A stretch of 64,000 nucleotides of DNA from Pleurodeles waltl (taxonomy: Eukaryota; Chordata; Amphibia; Caudata; Salamandridae). The DNA lies in NCBI RefSeq assembly GCF_031143425.1, contig NC_090441.1:225862928-225926927 (forward strand), in the 5' to 3' direction. The notes beneath the pieces were generated by a model. The model was not told where the DNA came from. It saw only the letters and a program-made list of their open reading frames with translations, and searched no databases. The translations under genes were made by a program, and so were the position numbers. Below, piece after piece: positions 1-12,206 of this stretch (its first letter is position 1; each line of letters starts with the position of its first letter).

Positions 1-370
1 TTTTTTGTTTTTTCATTTCTCCTGCTGCTTCTTAGTAACCTAAGATATTAATTATTTTTATGGCAAGTTGGTCCAAAATAGGACCCCGTCAGACATTGTA
101 GTGCCAGTCTGGCGTCGAGCAGAGCCCGATGATGATGCATGAGGGCTATTGCTTCTGAAGGAGTGTGTGCCCGTGTTGAGAGGTTTAAATACCCTCCACT
201 TTTTTGGAACTGTGCACTCATTATTTCTATATTATACATTGGGAGCATGTGCACTGGGCCAGTTAACCTCCCCTTCTCTTTTTTCACAAATACCAAATAT
301 ACCATCAGAGACTATACTCCCTTAGGAGGTAAGTAATATACCTCAGAATTATCAAAGACAAAAAGCTCAC
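1..370. other. unassigned AT-rich flank
   Basis: No gene or known element end is recognised. The 50 bp at 291-340 recur at 628-677 inside the neighbouring LTR with one visible mismatch, so part of this flank derives from the same repeat family. The rest has no protein similarity I can see in either strand. Confidence 0.5.
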
Positions 371-3220
371 TGTGAGAAGTTGGCCTGATTTGTAGTGGGT
401 ACCACAGGTACTTGCACATTATACCAGGTCCAGTTATCCCCTTATTAGTGTAGTGTAGACAGTGTTCTAGAAGCCAGGCTCTCTAGTGGAAGAGTGGATA
501 AAAGCCAAGGCTAAACTAGGAGACATGCACAGCTCATACCATATCACTGTAGTTAGACAGCACTTACACACATGAAAGAAATTACTCAGTGTTGCAAAAA
601 TAAAATATTTATTTTTGGTGACACGAATACCAAATATACCATCAGAGACTATACTCCCTTTGGAGGTAAGTAATATACTTATTATATACAATAGTACACA
701 GAAATAATAACAGAAATACTTAGAAAACAGTGAAAATGCTGTAAAATGCAATAGGTAGAAATGAGCCTAGGGGGAAGATAAACCATATGCTAAAAAAGTG
801 GAATGTGAATGTTGGTTTCCCACCTAGGCAAGTGTAGTGTGTAGCTGGGAGTACTAGAAAACCCCAAAAGTAAGTAATAGAACCAACCCCAGGAAGGTAG
901 GAGTAAAGTGAGAGAACTTTACTCTTAGACACACAAAAATGACAATCAGCATTATGCAAAAACTAAGAGGGGCTGTAAGACACCAACAGTGGATTCCTTG
1001 ACCTGAAGACCTGTGGAAGAAGGGGACTGAGTCCAAGAATCACAGAAGAGCCCAGGAGGGAAAGGAGCCCCAGATTTCCTGGATGAAGGTACAAACGTGG
1101 AACCACTGGTGCAGAAGAACAGTCAGGATTGCACCCAAGAAGACGACTTTGAATTCCCGGTTGCTGCGGGTGATGTCCCACGCTAGATGGAGGATTGCAG
1201 TATTTTTTTCGTTACTGAAGTCGACCCATGAGCCGTGGAACACAGGAGTCTCGCAGTTACGACAAAATGGCAATGCCTGGTCCCAGGAAGGACCAGGTAG
1301 ACTTTACCCACATGGGGGAGCTGAAGAGGGCTCTAGGCTTTCTAGAGAGCCCACAATGGACCAGGCAGCCCACTCAGGAGTCCCACAGGAAGGAGACACA
1401 GGATTTGCAAAAGATGCCCACATAGCAATACAACAAAGGCTCCCATGTCACCTGAGAACCACTCAGGGAGCTGTGCGTCACAGGATTGTGTCTGGGGGAC
1501 CAGGCTTGGCTATGCACTTGAAACTTCATGGAAAGGAGCATCCAAGCCTTGGTAGCTGCAAAACACGTGGTGTATGGGAGTCACTGTCTGGAGTGGAAAG
1601 GCAAGCTCTTACACACACCAAACTCGCATAGCTGGACAAAGGTACCATCTGGAATACTTCTGTCCACCACCCGTGTTGCAGGATTCACACAGCTCCACTG
1701 GAGAGGGGGTCCACGCCAATGGTCGTTGATGCAGAAGGTGCCTGCTGATGCAAGGGGGTGACTCCTTCAACTGCAAGAGAGATTCATTTGCTCTTTCTGT
1801 GCAGGCTGAAGACTGGCTGTCCTCTGAGGATGCATGACCAGGAAACAGTTGCAGTTGCTGGCAGGAGCTGGAGATACAATGTTGCAGAAGGCTTCTTGCT
1901 TCTTTTTTTCAGGCTTGTAGTGTTCCTGGTGGGTCCAGATTCAGTTTCTTTGGTCAGAAGTTGAAGTGGATGATGCAGAGGATTCCTGCTGGAGTCCTGC
2001 AATCTCAATCTGATGAAACACCCTGCAGAGAGTCCCTAAGTAGCCCTGAGAAGAGGAGTGGTCAGTGAAGTCAGTGTCCACCTATCAGGAGGGGGCTCTG
2101 CCATCACCTGCCTGGCCACTCAGATGCTCCCAGAGTGTTCTGCCCATCAGGAAATCAAGATGGCTGAACCCAGGAAAACTCTTGAGGAGCTCTGGGCACC
2201 ACCCCTGGGTAGTGATTGACAGGGGAGTGGTAACTCCCCTTTCCTTTGTCCAGTTTCACACAAGAGCAGGGACTGGGGGTCCCAGGACAGGTGTAGACTG
2301 GTCTATGCAAGGAGGGCACCAAATGTGCCCTTCAAAGCAAAGCCAGTGGCTTAGGGAGGCTACCCCTCCCAAGCCTGTAACAGCTTTTCCAAAGGGATAG
2401 GGTGTAACAACCCTCTCTCAAAGGAATTCCTTTGTTCTGCCTTCCTGGACTTGATGAACTCAAGTAACAGGAGGACAGAAGCTTGTCTGTGGGGTGGCAG
2501 CAGCTGGGGCTGCCTGGAAAACCTCACAAGGATGGCATGGCAGCACTGGGGGACCACTGTGGAGCCCCCAGAGTGCATGGAATCATAAAACCAATGCTTG
2601 GGTTAGCAGTGGGATATGATTCCTACATGTTTGACACCAAACATGGCCATATTCGAAGTTACCATTCTGAAGCTGTACATAGGTATGACCATTGCACACT
2701 TAAAATGGTTTCCCTGCACTCAGGAAGTCCGGGGAATCATCCCTGGATGACATCGGGCTACCTCTGCGAGTTCAGGGGTGCCATCACACTCAGTTACTCT
2801 GCACCCAGCCTTCAGGGTTGAAAGGCCTGGTATATGGGTGACTTATAAGTGACCTGGTGCAGTGTAAATGACAGTGAAAGGGTGCTTGCTCCTTTTCACG
2901 CAGTCTGCAATGGCACTCCTGCAGAAGCCTTTGCCTGGGCTCCCTATGGGCGGCAAAAGAAATACTGCAGCCCATAGAGATCCCCTGGAACCCCAAAGCC
3001 CCGGGTACATAGGTACCATATACTAGGGACTTATAAGGGGGCACCATTATGCCAATTGTGGGTGAAATACTGAGTTAACATTATTCAGTAACCAAATTTA
3101 GAGGAGTCAAGACATCATCACTGGACTCATGGTTAGCAGGATCCCAGTGAACACAGTCAAACACACTGATATCAGGCAGAAAATTGGGGTACAATGCCAA
3201 AAAGAAGGTACGTTCCTACA
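371..3220 (-). repeat. old diverged LTR of the Gmr1-like family
   Basis: Read on the minus strand, this matches the whole length of the younger LTRs in the window. Shared landmarks are the CAGTTATCC block near the U5 end, the AT-rich polyadenylation region near 600, and the CCCCTTTCCTTTGTCCAG block near 2230-2250. It starts TGTGAGAAG where the young copies start TGTAGGAGG, and it ends TTCCTACA at 3220. It has many substitutions and small indels relative to the others, so it is one of the oldest copies here. I find no 5-bp target duplication (CTCAC before, CAGAT after), so it is either an eroded solo LTR or one end of a rearranged element. Confidence 0.7.
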
Positions 3221-4835
3221 CAGATCCAACTCTGCCCATTCTTATATCACTTCAGAATCTGAAGGATGCCATTGCACAACTCCAGGTGATGACTCTATAG
3301 ATAGGAAACTCAGGAAACTGAGATTGGAGGAGGCCAGGCTGAGGCTGCAGCAGCAACATCTAGCCCTGGACAGGGAGTCCTTGGCAATGGAGATAGAAAG
3401 TCAGGAGCTGGGGTTAGCACCCCATGGTGGCAGCAGTAGCTTTGGTTTTAGGGGGTCTAGGGTCAGGGGGGACTCATTTGATTCCAGAAATCTTAGGAAG
3501 GTTGTTCCTCCATGCAAGGTGGGGGATGATATCCAAAAGTGGTTTGCTGCTTTGGAGAGGGCCTGTAAAGTTCAGAAGGTCCCCCAGAGACTGTGGGCTG
3601 CTATTCTGTGGCTCTCCTTTTCTGACAGAGGGAGGGATAGGCTCCCTACTGTCAGGGAGGAAGGTGCTTACAATTATAGTGTTAAAGGCTGCTCTGCTAG
3701 ATGAAGTTGGTCTCACCACTGAGCAATACAGGATAACGTTCAGGGAGACCAGGAAAGAGTCCTCCCAGGATTGTGTTGATTTTGTAGACTACGCTATCAA
3801 ATCTTTTCAAGGCTGGGTACATGGCATTAAAGTCAATAATTATGAGGGCTTATACAATCTGATCTTGAGAGAGCATCCAATGAATAATTGTGTATCTAAC
3901 TTGTTGCACCAGTATTTGGATCAGAACAAGGGTGAGCAGAAGGGTGACAAGGACAAAGAAAAGAAAACGGAACCCAGTAAGTGTAGTGACAAGGGTAGGG
4001 ACAAAGAGAAAAGTAAAGATTCACATTCTAGCTCACAAAACTCCTCTTGGGGTAGGACTAAAACCTATTCCTCTTCTACACACATTAAAAAGCCCTGCTG
4101 CTATGTATGCAGAAATAAAGGGCATAGGCCAGGAGACAGCTCCTGTCCGGGCAAAGGCCCTGAGCCTTCCACCATTATTACATCAACTTCCACTTCTAGT
4201 GCCCCTAGTAGTAATAGTGGTGGGACTACTGGCAATAGTCAACAGAAAAGTGTAGTAGGTTTCACATTTGGGTCTATAGTAGGTTCTGGGGTAGGCCTAA
4301 AAGTCCCTGAAACACCTGTTGTCTCCCAGGGTGGCACTGGCCTTGCCACCCTAGCTGCTTGTCCCCTTAACGTGGGTAAGTACAAGCAGCACATTCAGGT
4401 AAATGGTGTTGAGGCTGAGGCCTACAGAGACACAGGTGCAAGTGTTATCATTGTTACTGAAATGTTGGTGTCACCTGCACAGCACCTAGTTGGTCATCAC
4501 TATCAAGTTACTGATGTCAACAACTCCGCTCAGTCGCTCCCTTTAACTGTAGTTCACTTTAGCTGAGGTGGAGTGACAGCCCTAAAACAGGGAGTGTTCT
4601 CCCCTGACTTGCCTGTTGAATTTCTCTTAGGAAATGACCTAGAGACCTCACCATGGGCTAAGGTAGAGTTTCTTGCCCATGCATCCATGCTGGGCATCCC
4701 CAAACATTTGTTCCCCCTCATCTCCAAGCAGATGAAAGAGCAAGATAAGAAAGGAGCCCTGGAGCCTGAAATAATGGCCCAGGATACTCCTAAAAATAAA
4801 GGGATGGAGGATACTCAGTTATCCTCTGCCCACCC
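3221..4835 (+). pseudogene. gag-pol: Gmr1-like gag-protease fragment, interrupted by an LTR insertion
   Basis: The product is part of a Gag-Pol polyprotein: capsid assembly region, nucleocapsid and aspartic protease. Visible in order are a coiled coil (KLRKLRLEEARLRLQQQ, near 3310), a capsid-like block (KWFAALERACKV, near 3540), a SCAN-like segment (near 3727-3910), a zinc knuckle CX2CX4HX6C (near 4100-4150), and a retropepsin with AYRDTGAS (near 4420) and LLGNDLE (near 4630). The Gag N-terminus is missing because the old minus-strand LTR abuts at 3220. A frameshift lies near 3680. A TGA at 4564-4566 replaces a Trp codon that is TGG in copies A and B. The reading stops at 4835, where the minus-strand element begins. 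The integrase and RT parts are not seen anywhere downstream. It is clearly the same family as A, B and D but from a diverged lineage. Confidence 0.8.
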
Positions 4836-7726
4836 TGTAGGAGGCTGGACTGGCTTGTAGTGAGTACCTAGGGGTACTTGCACCTTGCACCAGGCCCAGT
4901 TATCCCTTATTAGTGTATAGGGTGTCTAGCAGCATAGGCTGATAGATAATGGTAGCTTAGCAGAGCAGCTTAGGCTGAACTAGGAGACGAGTGAAGCTTC
5001 TACAGTACCACTTAGTGTCATATGCACAATATCATAAGAAAACACAATACACAGTTATACTAAAAATAAAGGTACTTTATTTTTATGACAATATGCCAAA
5101 GTATCTCAGAGTGTACCCTCAGTGAGAGGATAGGAAATATACACAAGATATATATACACAATACCAGAAATATGCAGTATAGTCTTAGAAAACAGTGCAA
5201 ACAATGTATAGTTACAATAGGATGCAATGGGGACACATAGGGATAGGGGCAACACAAACCATATACTCCAAAAGTGGAATGCGAACCACGAATGGACCCC
5301 AAACCTATGTGACCTTGTAGAGGGTCGCTGGGACTATTAGAAAATTGTAAGGGTTAGAAAAATAGCCCACCCCGAGACCCTGAAAAGTAAGTGCAAAGTG
5401 CACTAAAGTTCCCCTAAGGACAAAGAAGTCGTGTTAGAGGAATAATGCAGGAAAGACACAAACCAACAATGCAACAACGATGGATTTCCAATCTTGGGTA
5501 CCTGTGGAACAAGGGGACCAAGTCCAAAAGTCACAAGCAAGTCGGAGATGGGCAGATGCCCAGGAAATGCCAGCTGTGGGTGCAAAGAAGCTTCTACTGG
5601 ACAGAAGAAGCTGAGGTTTCTGCAGGAACGAAAAGGGCTAGAGACTTTCCCTTTGGTGGACGGATCCCGCTCGCCTTGGAGAGTCGTCCAGAAGTGTTTT
5701 CCCGCCGAAAGAATGCCAACAAGCCTTGCTAGCTGCAAATCGTGCGGTTAGCATTTTTGGACGCTGCTGTGGCCCAGGAAGGACCAGGATGTCGCAAATT
5801 GTGCCAGAAGGTAGAAGGGATGTCGAGCAAGACAAGGAGCCCTATCAGCAGCAGGTAGCACCCGGAGAAGTGCCAGAAACAGGCACTACAAGGATGCGTG
5901 AAACAGTGCTCACCCGAAGTCGCACAAAGAAGTCCCACGTCGCCGGAGAACAACTTAGGAGGTCGTGCAATGCAGGTTAGAGTGCCGTGGACCCAGGCTG
6001 GACTGTGCACAAAGGATTTCCGCCGGAAGTGCACGGAGGCCGGAGTAGCTGCAAAAGTCGCAGTTCCCAGCAATGCAGTCTAGCGAGGTGAGGCAAGGAC
6101 TTACCTCCACCAAACTTGGACTGAAGAGTCACTGGACTGTGAGGGTCACTTGGACAGAGTTGCTGGATTCGAGGGACCTCGCTCGTCGTGCTGAGAGGAG
6201 ACCCAAGGGACCGGTAATGCAGCTTTTTGGTGCCTGCGGTTGCAGGGGGAAGATTCTGTCGACCCACGGGAGATTTCTTCGGAGCTTCTAGTGCAGAGAG
6301 GAGGCAGACTACCCCCACAGCATACACCACCAGGAAAACAGTCGAGAAGGCGGCAGGATCAGCGTTACAGAGTTGCAGTAATCGTCTTTGCTACTATGTT
6401 GCAGGTTTGCAGGCTTCCAGCGCTGTCAGCAGTCGATTCCTTGGCACAAGGTGAAGAGAGAGATGCAGAGGAACTCAGATGAGCTCTTGCATTCGTTATC
6501 TAAAGTTTCCCCAGAGACAGAGACCCTAAATAGCCAGAAAAGAGGGTTTGGCTACCTAGGAGAGAGGATAGGCTAGCAACACCTGAAGGAGCCTATCACA
6601 AGGAGTCTCTGACGTCACCTGGTGGCACTGGCCACTCAGAGCAGTCCAGTGTGCCAGCAGCACCTCTGTTTCCAAGATGGCAGAGGTCTGGAGCACACTG
6701 GAGGAGCTCTGGGCACCTCCCAGGGGAGGTACAGGTCAGGGGAGTGGTCACTCCCCTTTCCTTTGTCCAGTTTCGCGCCAGAGCAGGTCTAAGGGGTCCC
6801 CTGAACCGGTGTAGACTGGCTTATGCAGAATTGGGCACCTCTGTGCCCAACAAAGCTTTTCCAGAGGCTGGGGGAGGCTACTCCTCCCCTGCCTTCACAC
6901 CATTTTCCAAAGGGAGAGGGTGTAACACCCTCTCTCAGAGGAAGTCCTTTGTTCTGCCATCCTGGGCCAGGCCTGGCTGGACCCCAGGAGGGCAGATGCC
7001 TGTCTGAGGGGTTGGCAGCAGCTGCAGTGAAACCCCAAGAAGGGCAGTTTGGCAGTACCAGGGTCTGTGCTACAGACCACTGGGATCATGGGATTGTGCC
7101 AACTATGCCAGGATGGCATAGAGGGGGCAATTCCATGATCATAGACATGTTACATGGCCATATTCGGAGTTACCATTGTGAAGCTACATATAGGTAGTGA
7201 CCTATATGTAGTGCACACGTGTAATGGTGTCCCCGCACTCACAAAGTCCGGGGAATTGGCCCTGAACAATGTGGGGGCACCTTGGCTAGTGCCAGGGTGC
7301 CCTCACACTAAGTAACTTTGCACCTAACCTTTACCAGGTACCTCAGTACCATATACTAGGGAATTATAAGGGTGTTCCAGTAAGCCAATGTAAATTGGTA
7401 AAATTGGTCACTAGCCTGTTTGTGACAATTTGTAAAGAAATGAGAGAGCATAACCACTGAGGTTCTGGTTAGCAGAGCCTCAGTGAGACAGTTAGGCACC
7501 ACACAGGGAACACATACATATAGGCCACAAACTTATGAGCACTGGGGTCCTGACTAGCAGGGTCCCAGTGACACATAACAAACATACTGAAAACATAGGG
7601 TTTTCACTATGAGCACTGGGCCCTGGATAGCAGGATCCCAGTGAGACAGTGAAAATATCATGACATACACTCACAAACAGGCCAAAAGTGGGGGTAACAA
7701 GGCTAGAAAGAGGCTACTTTCTCACA
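4836..7726 (-). repeat. 3' LTR of non-autonomous unit 2
   Basis: It begins TGTAGGAGGCTGGACTGG (complement of the U5 end) and ends CTTTCTCACA beside the C-run complementary to the polypurine tract. The length is 2,891 bp, shorter than the 3,146-bp sister LTRs, mainly because about 195 bp are deleted near 7341, between two GGTACC-like sites. Hairpin units of the CACTGGG...CCCAGTG type lie at about 7540-7650. The 5 bp before it are CACCC; the matching right-hand duplicate is not found because the chain is truncated. Confidence 0.85.
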
Positions 7727-7756
7727 CAACCCCCCCCCAAACGAAGGACAATAAGG

Positions 7757-9060
7757 CTAACCTTGGCCAGTTAAGACTTTATTGTCTAAGTGGTGATAAG
7801 TAGAGAGTAGCTCTGCAATAGACTGGTTACTCCCTTTATCATCCACTATATGGTTACTTCCCTGTGGGGATGGAAACAACCCTGTTTGAAGTTTTTTAGC
7901 TAAGGAACAATGTGAAGATGTATTTTTAGAGTTTCTATCAGTAAGTTTTAGTTTAGAGCAGTGGGAATTGTCCACTGAACCTATTTGTAGTGATGGAAAT
8001 GCCAGACAGGGATGCTGTCTCAGAAAAGCCATAGCTGGGCAAAAACTTTGTCCATATGGCTGGAAGAGAGAACAGGGATGCTGTTTCTCTTGAGTTGGAG
8101 CAGGCCAGGGATGCTGTCCTATGAGCTCCACACTAGGGCAGGGATGCTGTCCTAAGTGTTGTGAGGCAGTGCAGGGTTTCTGCACTAAAGTTTCTCTGGG
8201 AGGGTTGGAGGGATGCTCCATGTTAACTAAAATGGTGCTCTTTTTCTCACCAATGTTAGTTATCCCACAGAGAGGTACTTCTACCTCAGGGAGTACAGTT
8301 TTGCCAACTGATGATTCCCTTGGAACAGGTGCCACCCCAGGAGAGGTTTCTCCCACCACAGGAATGGTATCCTGAATGGTAGGGTGGTTAGGGGATACTG
8401 TGATACCCTTTTTACCTGTTGATGGAGAGGGATCCTGAGTTTTCAGGCCTTCTCTCCTTTGCTTTTTCATTTCAGTAGAAATGAGAGGGAACAATTCCTC
8501 AGGGATGCCCAGCATGGCTGCATGGGCAAAAAACTCTCCATCAGCCCAACCTGAGGCCTCTAGGTCATTACCTAAGAGACAGTCTACAGGTAAGCTAGGT
8601 GATACCACCACCTGCTTAGGGCCAGTAACTCCACCCCAACTAAACTGAATTATAGCTAAGGGAAGAAACTTAGTGGAGTTATGGACATCAATAATCTTAT
8701 ACTGTTGTCCAATGATGTGTTGATCAGGGTGCACTAGGTTTTCAGTCACCAAAGTGATACTGGCACATGTGTCCCTGTAGGCCAAGGCCTCAACACCATT
8801 TATTGAAACTGTCTGCCTGTACTTATCCATTGTAAGGGGACAAGCAGCCAGTGCGGCAAGGCCAATGCCACTAGGTGTGACAGAAACTGTCTTGGGACTG
8901 ACTACCCCAGTTTCTACTATGGACCCATAAGTGAACCCAACTACACCCTTAACTTGACTGTTGCCAGCAGTCCCACCACTAGTACCACTACTGCTAGGGG
9001 CACTAGAGCTTGATGTATTAGTGGTGGTAGGCTCAGGGGGTTTACCTGGACAGGACTTAT
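7757..9060 (-). pseudogene. Gag zinc-knuckle end, protease and novel C-terminal tail (unit 2)
   Basis: The minus-strand frame is open from the solo-LTR junction at 9060 down to a TAG at 7757. It gives a linker after the zinc knuckle, then a retropepsin-like domain (ALAYRDTC, near 8760; LLGNDLEASGW, near 8570). It then enters about 230 residues unrelated to integrase or RT. This tail contains repeated QHPC motifs (near 7990-8150) and ends HHLDNKVLTGQG, resembling the RNase H C-terminal end HLDNEDSSGHG of copy A. The protease motif reads DTC rather than DTG, so this copy is probably catalytically dead; unit 3 keeps DTG. The rest of the Gag lies beyond the solo LTR at 12207-13523. Confidence 0.8.
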
Positions 9061-12000
9061 TGAAGGAGGCTGGACTGGCTTGTAGTGAGTACCAAGGGGT
9101 ACTTGCACCTTGCACCAGGCCCAGTTATCCCTTATTAGTGTATAGGGTGTCTAGCAGCTTAGGCTGATAGATAATGGTAGCTTAGCAGAGCAGCTTAGGC
9201 TGAACTAGGAGACGTGTGAAGCTACTACAGTACCACTTAGTGTCATATGCACAATATCATAAGAAAACACAATACACAGTTATACTAAAAATAAAGGTAC
9301 TTTATTTTTATGACAATATGCCAAAGTATCTTAGAGTGTACCCTCAGTGAGAGGATAGGAAATATACACAAGATATATATACACAATAGCAAAAATATGC
9401 AGTATAGTCTTAGAAACCAGTGCAAACAATGTATAGTTATAATAGGATGCAATGGGGAAACATAGGGATAGGGGCAACACAAACCATATACTCCAGAAGT
9501 GGAATGCGAACCACGAATGGACCCCAAACCTATGTGACCTTGTAGAGGATCGCTGGGACTATTAGAAAATAGTGAGAGTTAGAAAAATAACCCTCCCCAA
9601 GACCTGAAAAGTGAGTGCAAAGTGCACTAAAGTTCCCCTAAGGACAAAATAGCCGTGTTAGAGGAATAATGCAGGAAAGACACAAACCAGCAATGCAACA
9701 ACTGTGGATTTCCAATCTAGGGTACCTGTGGAACAAGGGGACCAAGTCCAAAAGTCACAAGCAAGTCGGAGATGGGCAGATGCCCAGGAAATGCCAGCTG
9801 CGGGTGCAAAGAAGCTTCGACTGGACAGAAGAAGCTGAGGTTTCTGCAGGAACGAAAAGGGCTAGAGACTTCCCCTATGGTGGACGAATCCTTCTCGCCT
9901 CGCAGAGTCGTGCAAAAGTGTTTTCCCGCCGGAAGGACGCCAACAAGCCTTGCTAGGCGCAAATCATGCGTTTGGTGTTTTTGGACGCTGCTGGGGCCCA
10001 GGAGGGACCAGGAGGTCGCAAATTGGACCTGAAGAGAGAGGGGACGTCGAACAAGACAAAGAGCCCTCAGTGAAGCAGGTAGCACTCGGAGAAGTGCCAG
10101 AAACAGGCACTACGAGGATGCGTGAAACGGTGCTCGCCGAAGTTGCACAAAGGAGTCCCACGTCGCCGGAGACCAACTTAGAAAGTCGTGCAATGCAGGT
10201 TAGAGTGCCGTGGACCCAGGCTTGGCTGTGCATGAAGGATTTCCGCCGGAAGTGCACAGGGGCCGGAGTAGCTTGCAAAGTCGCGGTTCCCAGCAATGCA
10301 GCCCAGCGAGGTGAGGCAAGGACTTACCTCCACCAAACTTGGGCTGAAGAGTCACTGGACTGTGGGGGTCACTTGGACGGTGTCGCTGGATTCGAGGGAC
10401 CTCGCTCGTCGTGCTGAGAGGAGACCCAAGGGACCGGTAATGCAGCTTTTTGGTGCCTGCGGTTGCAGGGGGAAGATTCCGTCGACCCACGGGAGATTTC
10501 TTCGGAGCTTCTGGTGCAGAGAGGAGGCAGACTACCCCCACAGCATGCACAAGCAGGAAAACAGTCGAGAAGGCGGCAGGATCAGCGTTACAGAGTTGCA
10601 GTAGTCGTCTTTGCTACTATGTTGCAGGTTTGCAGGCTTCCAGCGCGGTCAGCGGTCGATTCCTTATCAGAAGGTGAAGAGGGAGATGCAGAGGAACTCG
10701 GCTGAGCTCATGCATTCGTTATCTGAAGTTTCCCCAGAGACAGAGACCCTAAATAGCCAGAAAAGAGGGTTTGGCTACCTAGGAGAGAGGAAAGGCTACT
10801 AACACCTGAAGGAGCCTATCACAATGAGTCTCTGACGTCACCTGGTGGCACTGGCCACTCAGAGCAGTCCAGTGTGCCAGCAGCACCTCTGTTTCCAAGA
10901 TGGCAGAGGTCTGGAGCACACTGGAGGAGCTCTGGACACCTCCCAGGGGAGGTGCAGGTCAGGGGAGTGGTCACTCCCCTTTCCTTTGTCCAGTTTCGCG
11001 CCAGAGCAGGGGCTAAGGGGTCCCTGAACCGGTGTAGACTGGCTTATGCAGAATTGGGCACATCTGTGCCCAACAAAGCATTTCCAGAGGCTGGGGGAGG
11101 CTACTCCTCCCCTGCCTTCACACCATTTTCCAAAGGGAGAGGGTGTCACACCCTCTCTCAGAGGAAGTTCTTTGTTCTGCCATCCTGGGCCAGGCCTGGC
11201 TGGACCCCAGGAGGGCAGCTGCCTGTCTGAGGGGTTGGCAGCAGCAGCAGCTGCAGTGAAACCCCAGGAAGGGCAGTTTGGCAGTACCAGGGTCTGTGCT
11301 ACAGACCACTGGGATCATGGGATTGTGCCAACTATGCCAGGATGGTATAGAGGGGGCAATTCCATGATCATAGACATGTTACATGGCCATATTCGGAGTT
11401 ACCATGGTGAAGCTACATATAGGTAGTGACCTATATGTAGTGCACGCGTGTAATGGTGTCCCCGCACTCACAAAGTTCAGGGAATTGGCTCTGAACAATG
11501 TGGGGGCACCTTGGCTAGTGCCAGGGTGCCCTCACACTAAGTAACTTTGCACCCAACCTTTACCAGGTAAAGGTTAGACATATAGGTGACTTATAAGTTA
11601 CTTAAGTGCAGTGTAAAATGGCTGTGGAATAACGTGGACGTTATTTCACTCAGGCTGCAGTGGCAGGCCTGTGTAAGAATTGTCAGAGCTCCCTATGGGT
11701 GGCAAAAGAAATGCTGCAGCCCATAGGGATCTCCTGGAACCCCAATACCCTGGGTACCTCAGTACCATATACTAGGGAATTATAAGGGTGTTCCAGTATG
11801 CCAATGTAAATTGGTAAAAATGGTCACTAGCCTGTCAGTGACAATTTGGAAAGAAATGAGAGAGCATAACCACTGAGGTTCTGATTAGCAGAGCCTCAGT
11901 GAGACAGTTAGGCACCACACAGGGAACATATACATGCACACCTATGAGCACTGGGGTCCTGTGTGACAGGGTCCCAGTGACACATACATATAGGCCACAA

Positions 12001-12206
12001 ACCTATGAGCACTGGGGTCCTGACCAGCAGGATCCCAGTGACACATAACAACCATACTGAAAATATAGTGTTTTCACTATGAGCAGTGAGGCCTGGCTAT
12101 CAGGATCCCAGTGAGACAGTGAAAACAGTGACAAACACCCTGACATACACTCACAAACAGGCCAAAAGTGGGGGTAACAAGGCTAGAAAGAGGCTACCTT
12201 CTCACA
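9061..12206 (-). repeat. solo LTR with 5-bp target duplication CTTAT
   Basis: A complete 3,146-bp LTR, from TGAAGGAGG (one change from TGTAGGAGG) to CTTCTCACA. It is flanked by CTTAT at 9056-9060 and CTTAT at 12207-12211. It splits the zinc-knuckle coding region of unit 2, whose frame resumes on the other side. No internal region is present, so this is the product of LTR-LTR recombination after an insertion. It has the same length as the LTR at 13797-16942 and carries three hairpin units at its U3 end. Confidence 0.92.

Noticed and set aside
1083..1631. 182-codon open frame on the plus strand near the left end
   Set aside because: It lies antisense inside the old LTR, with no domain or codon pattern.
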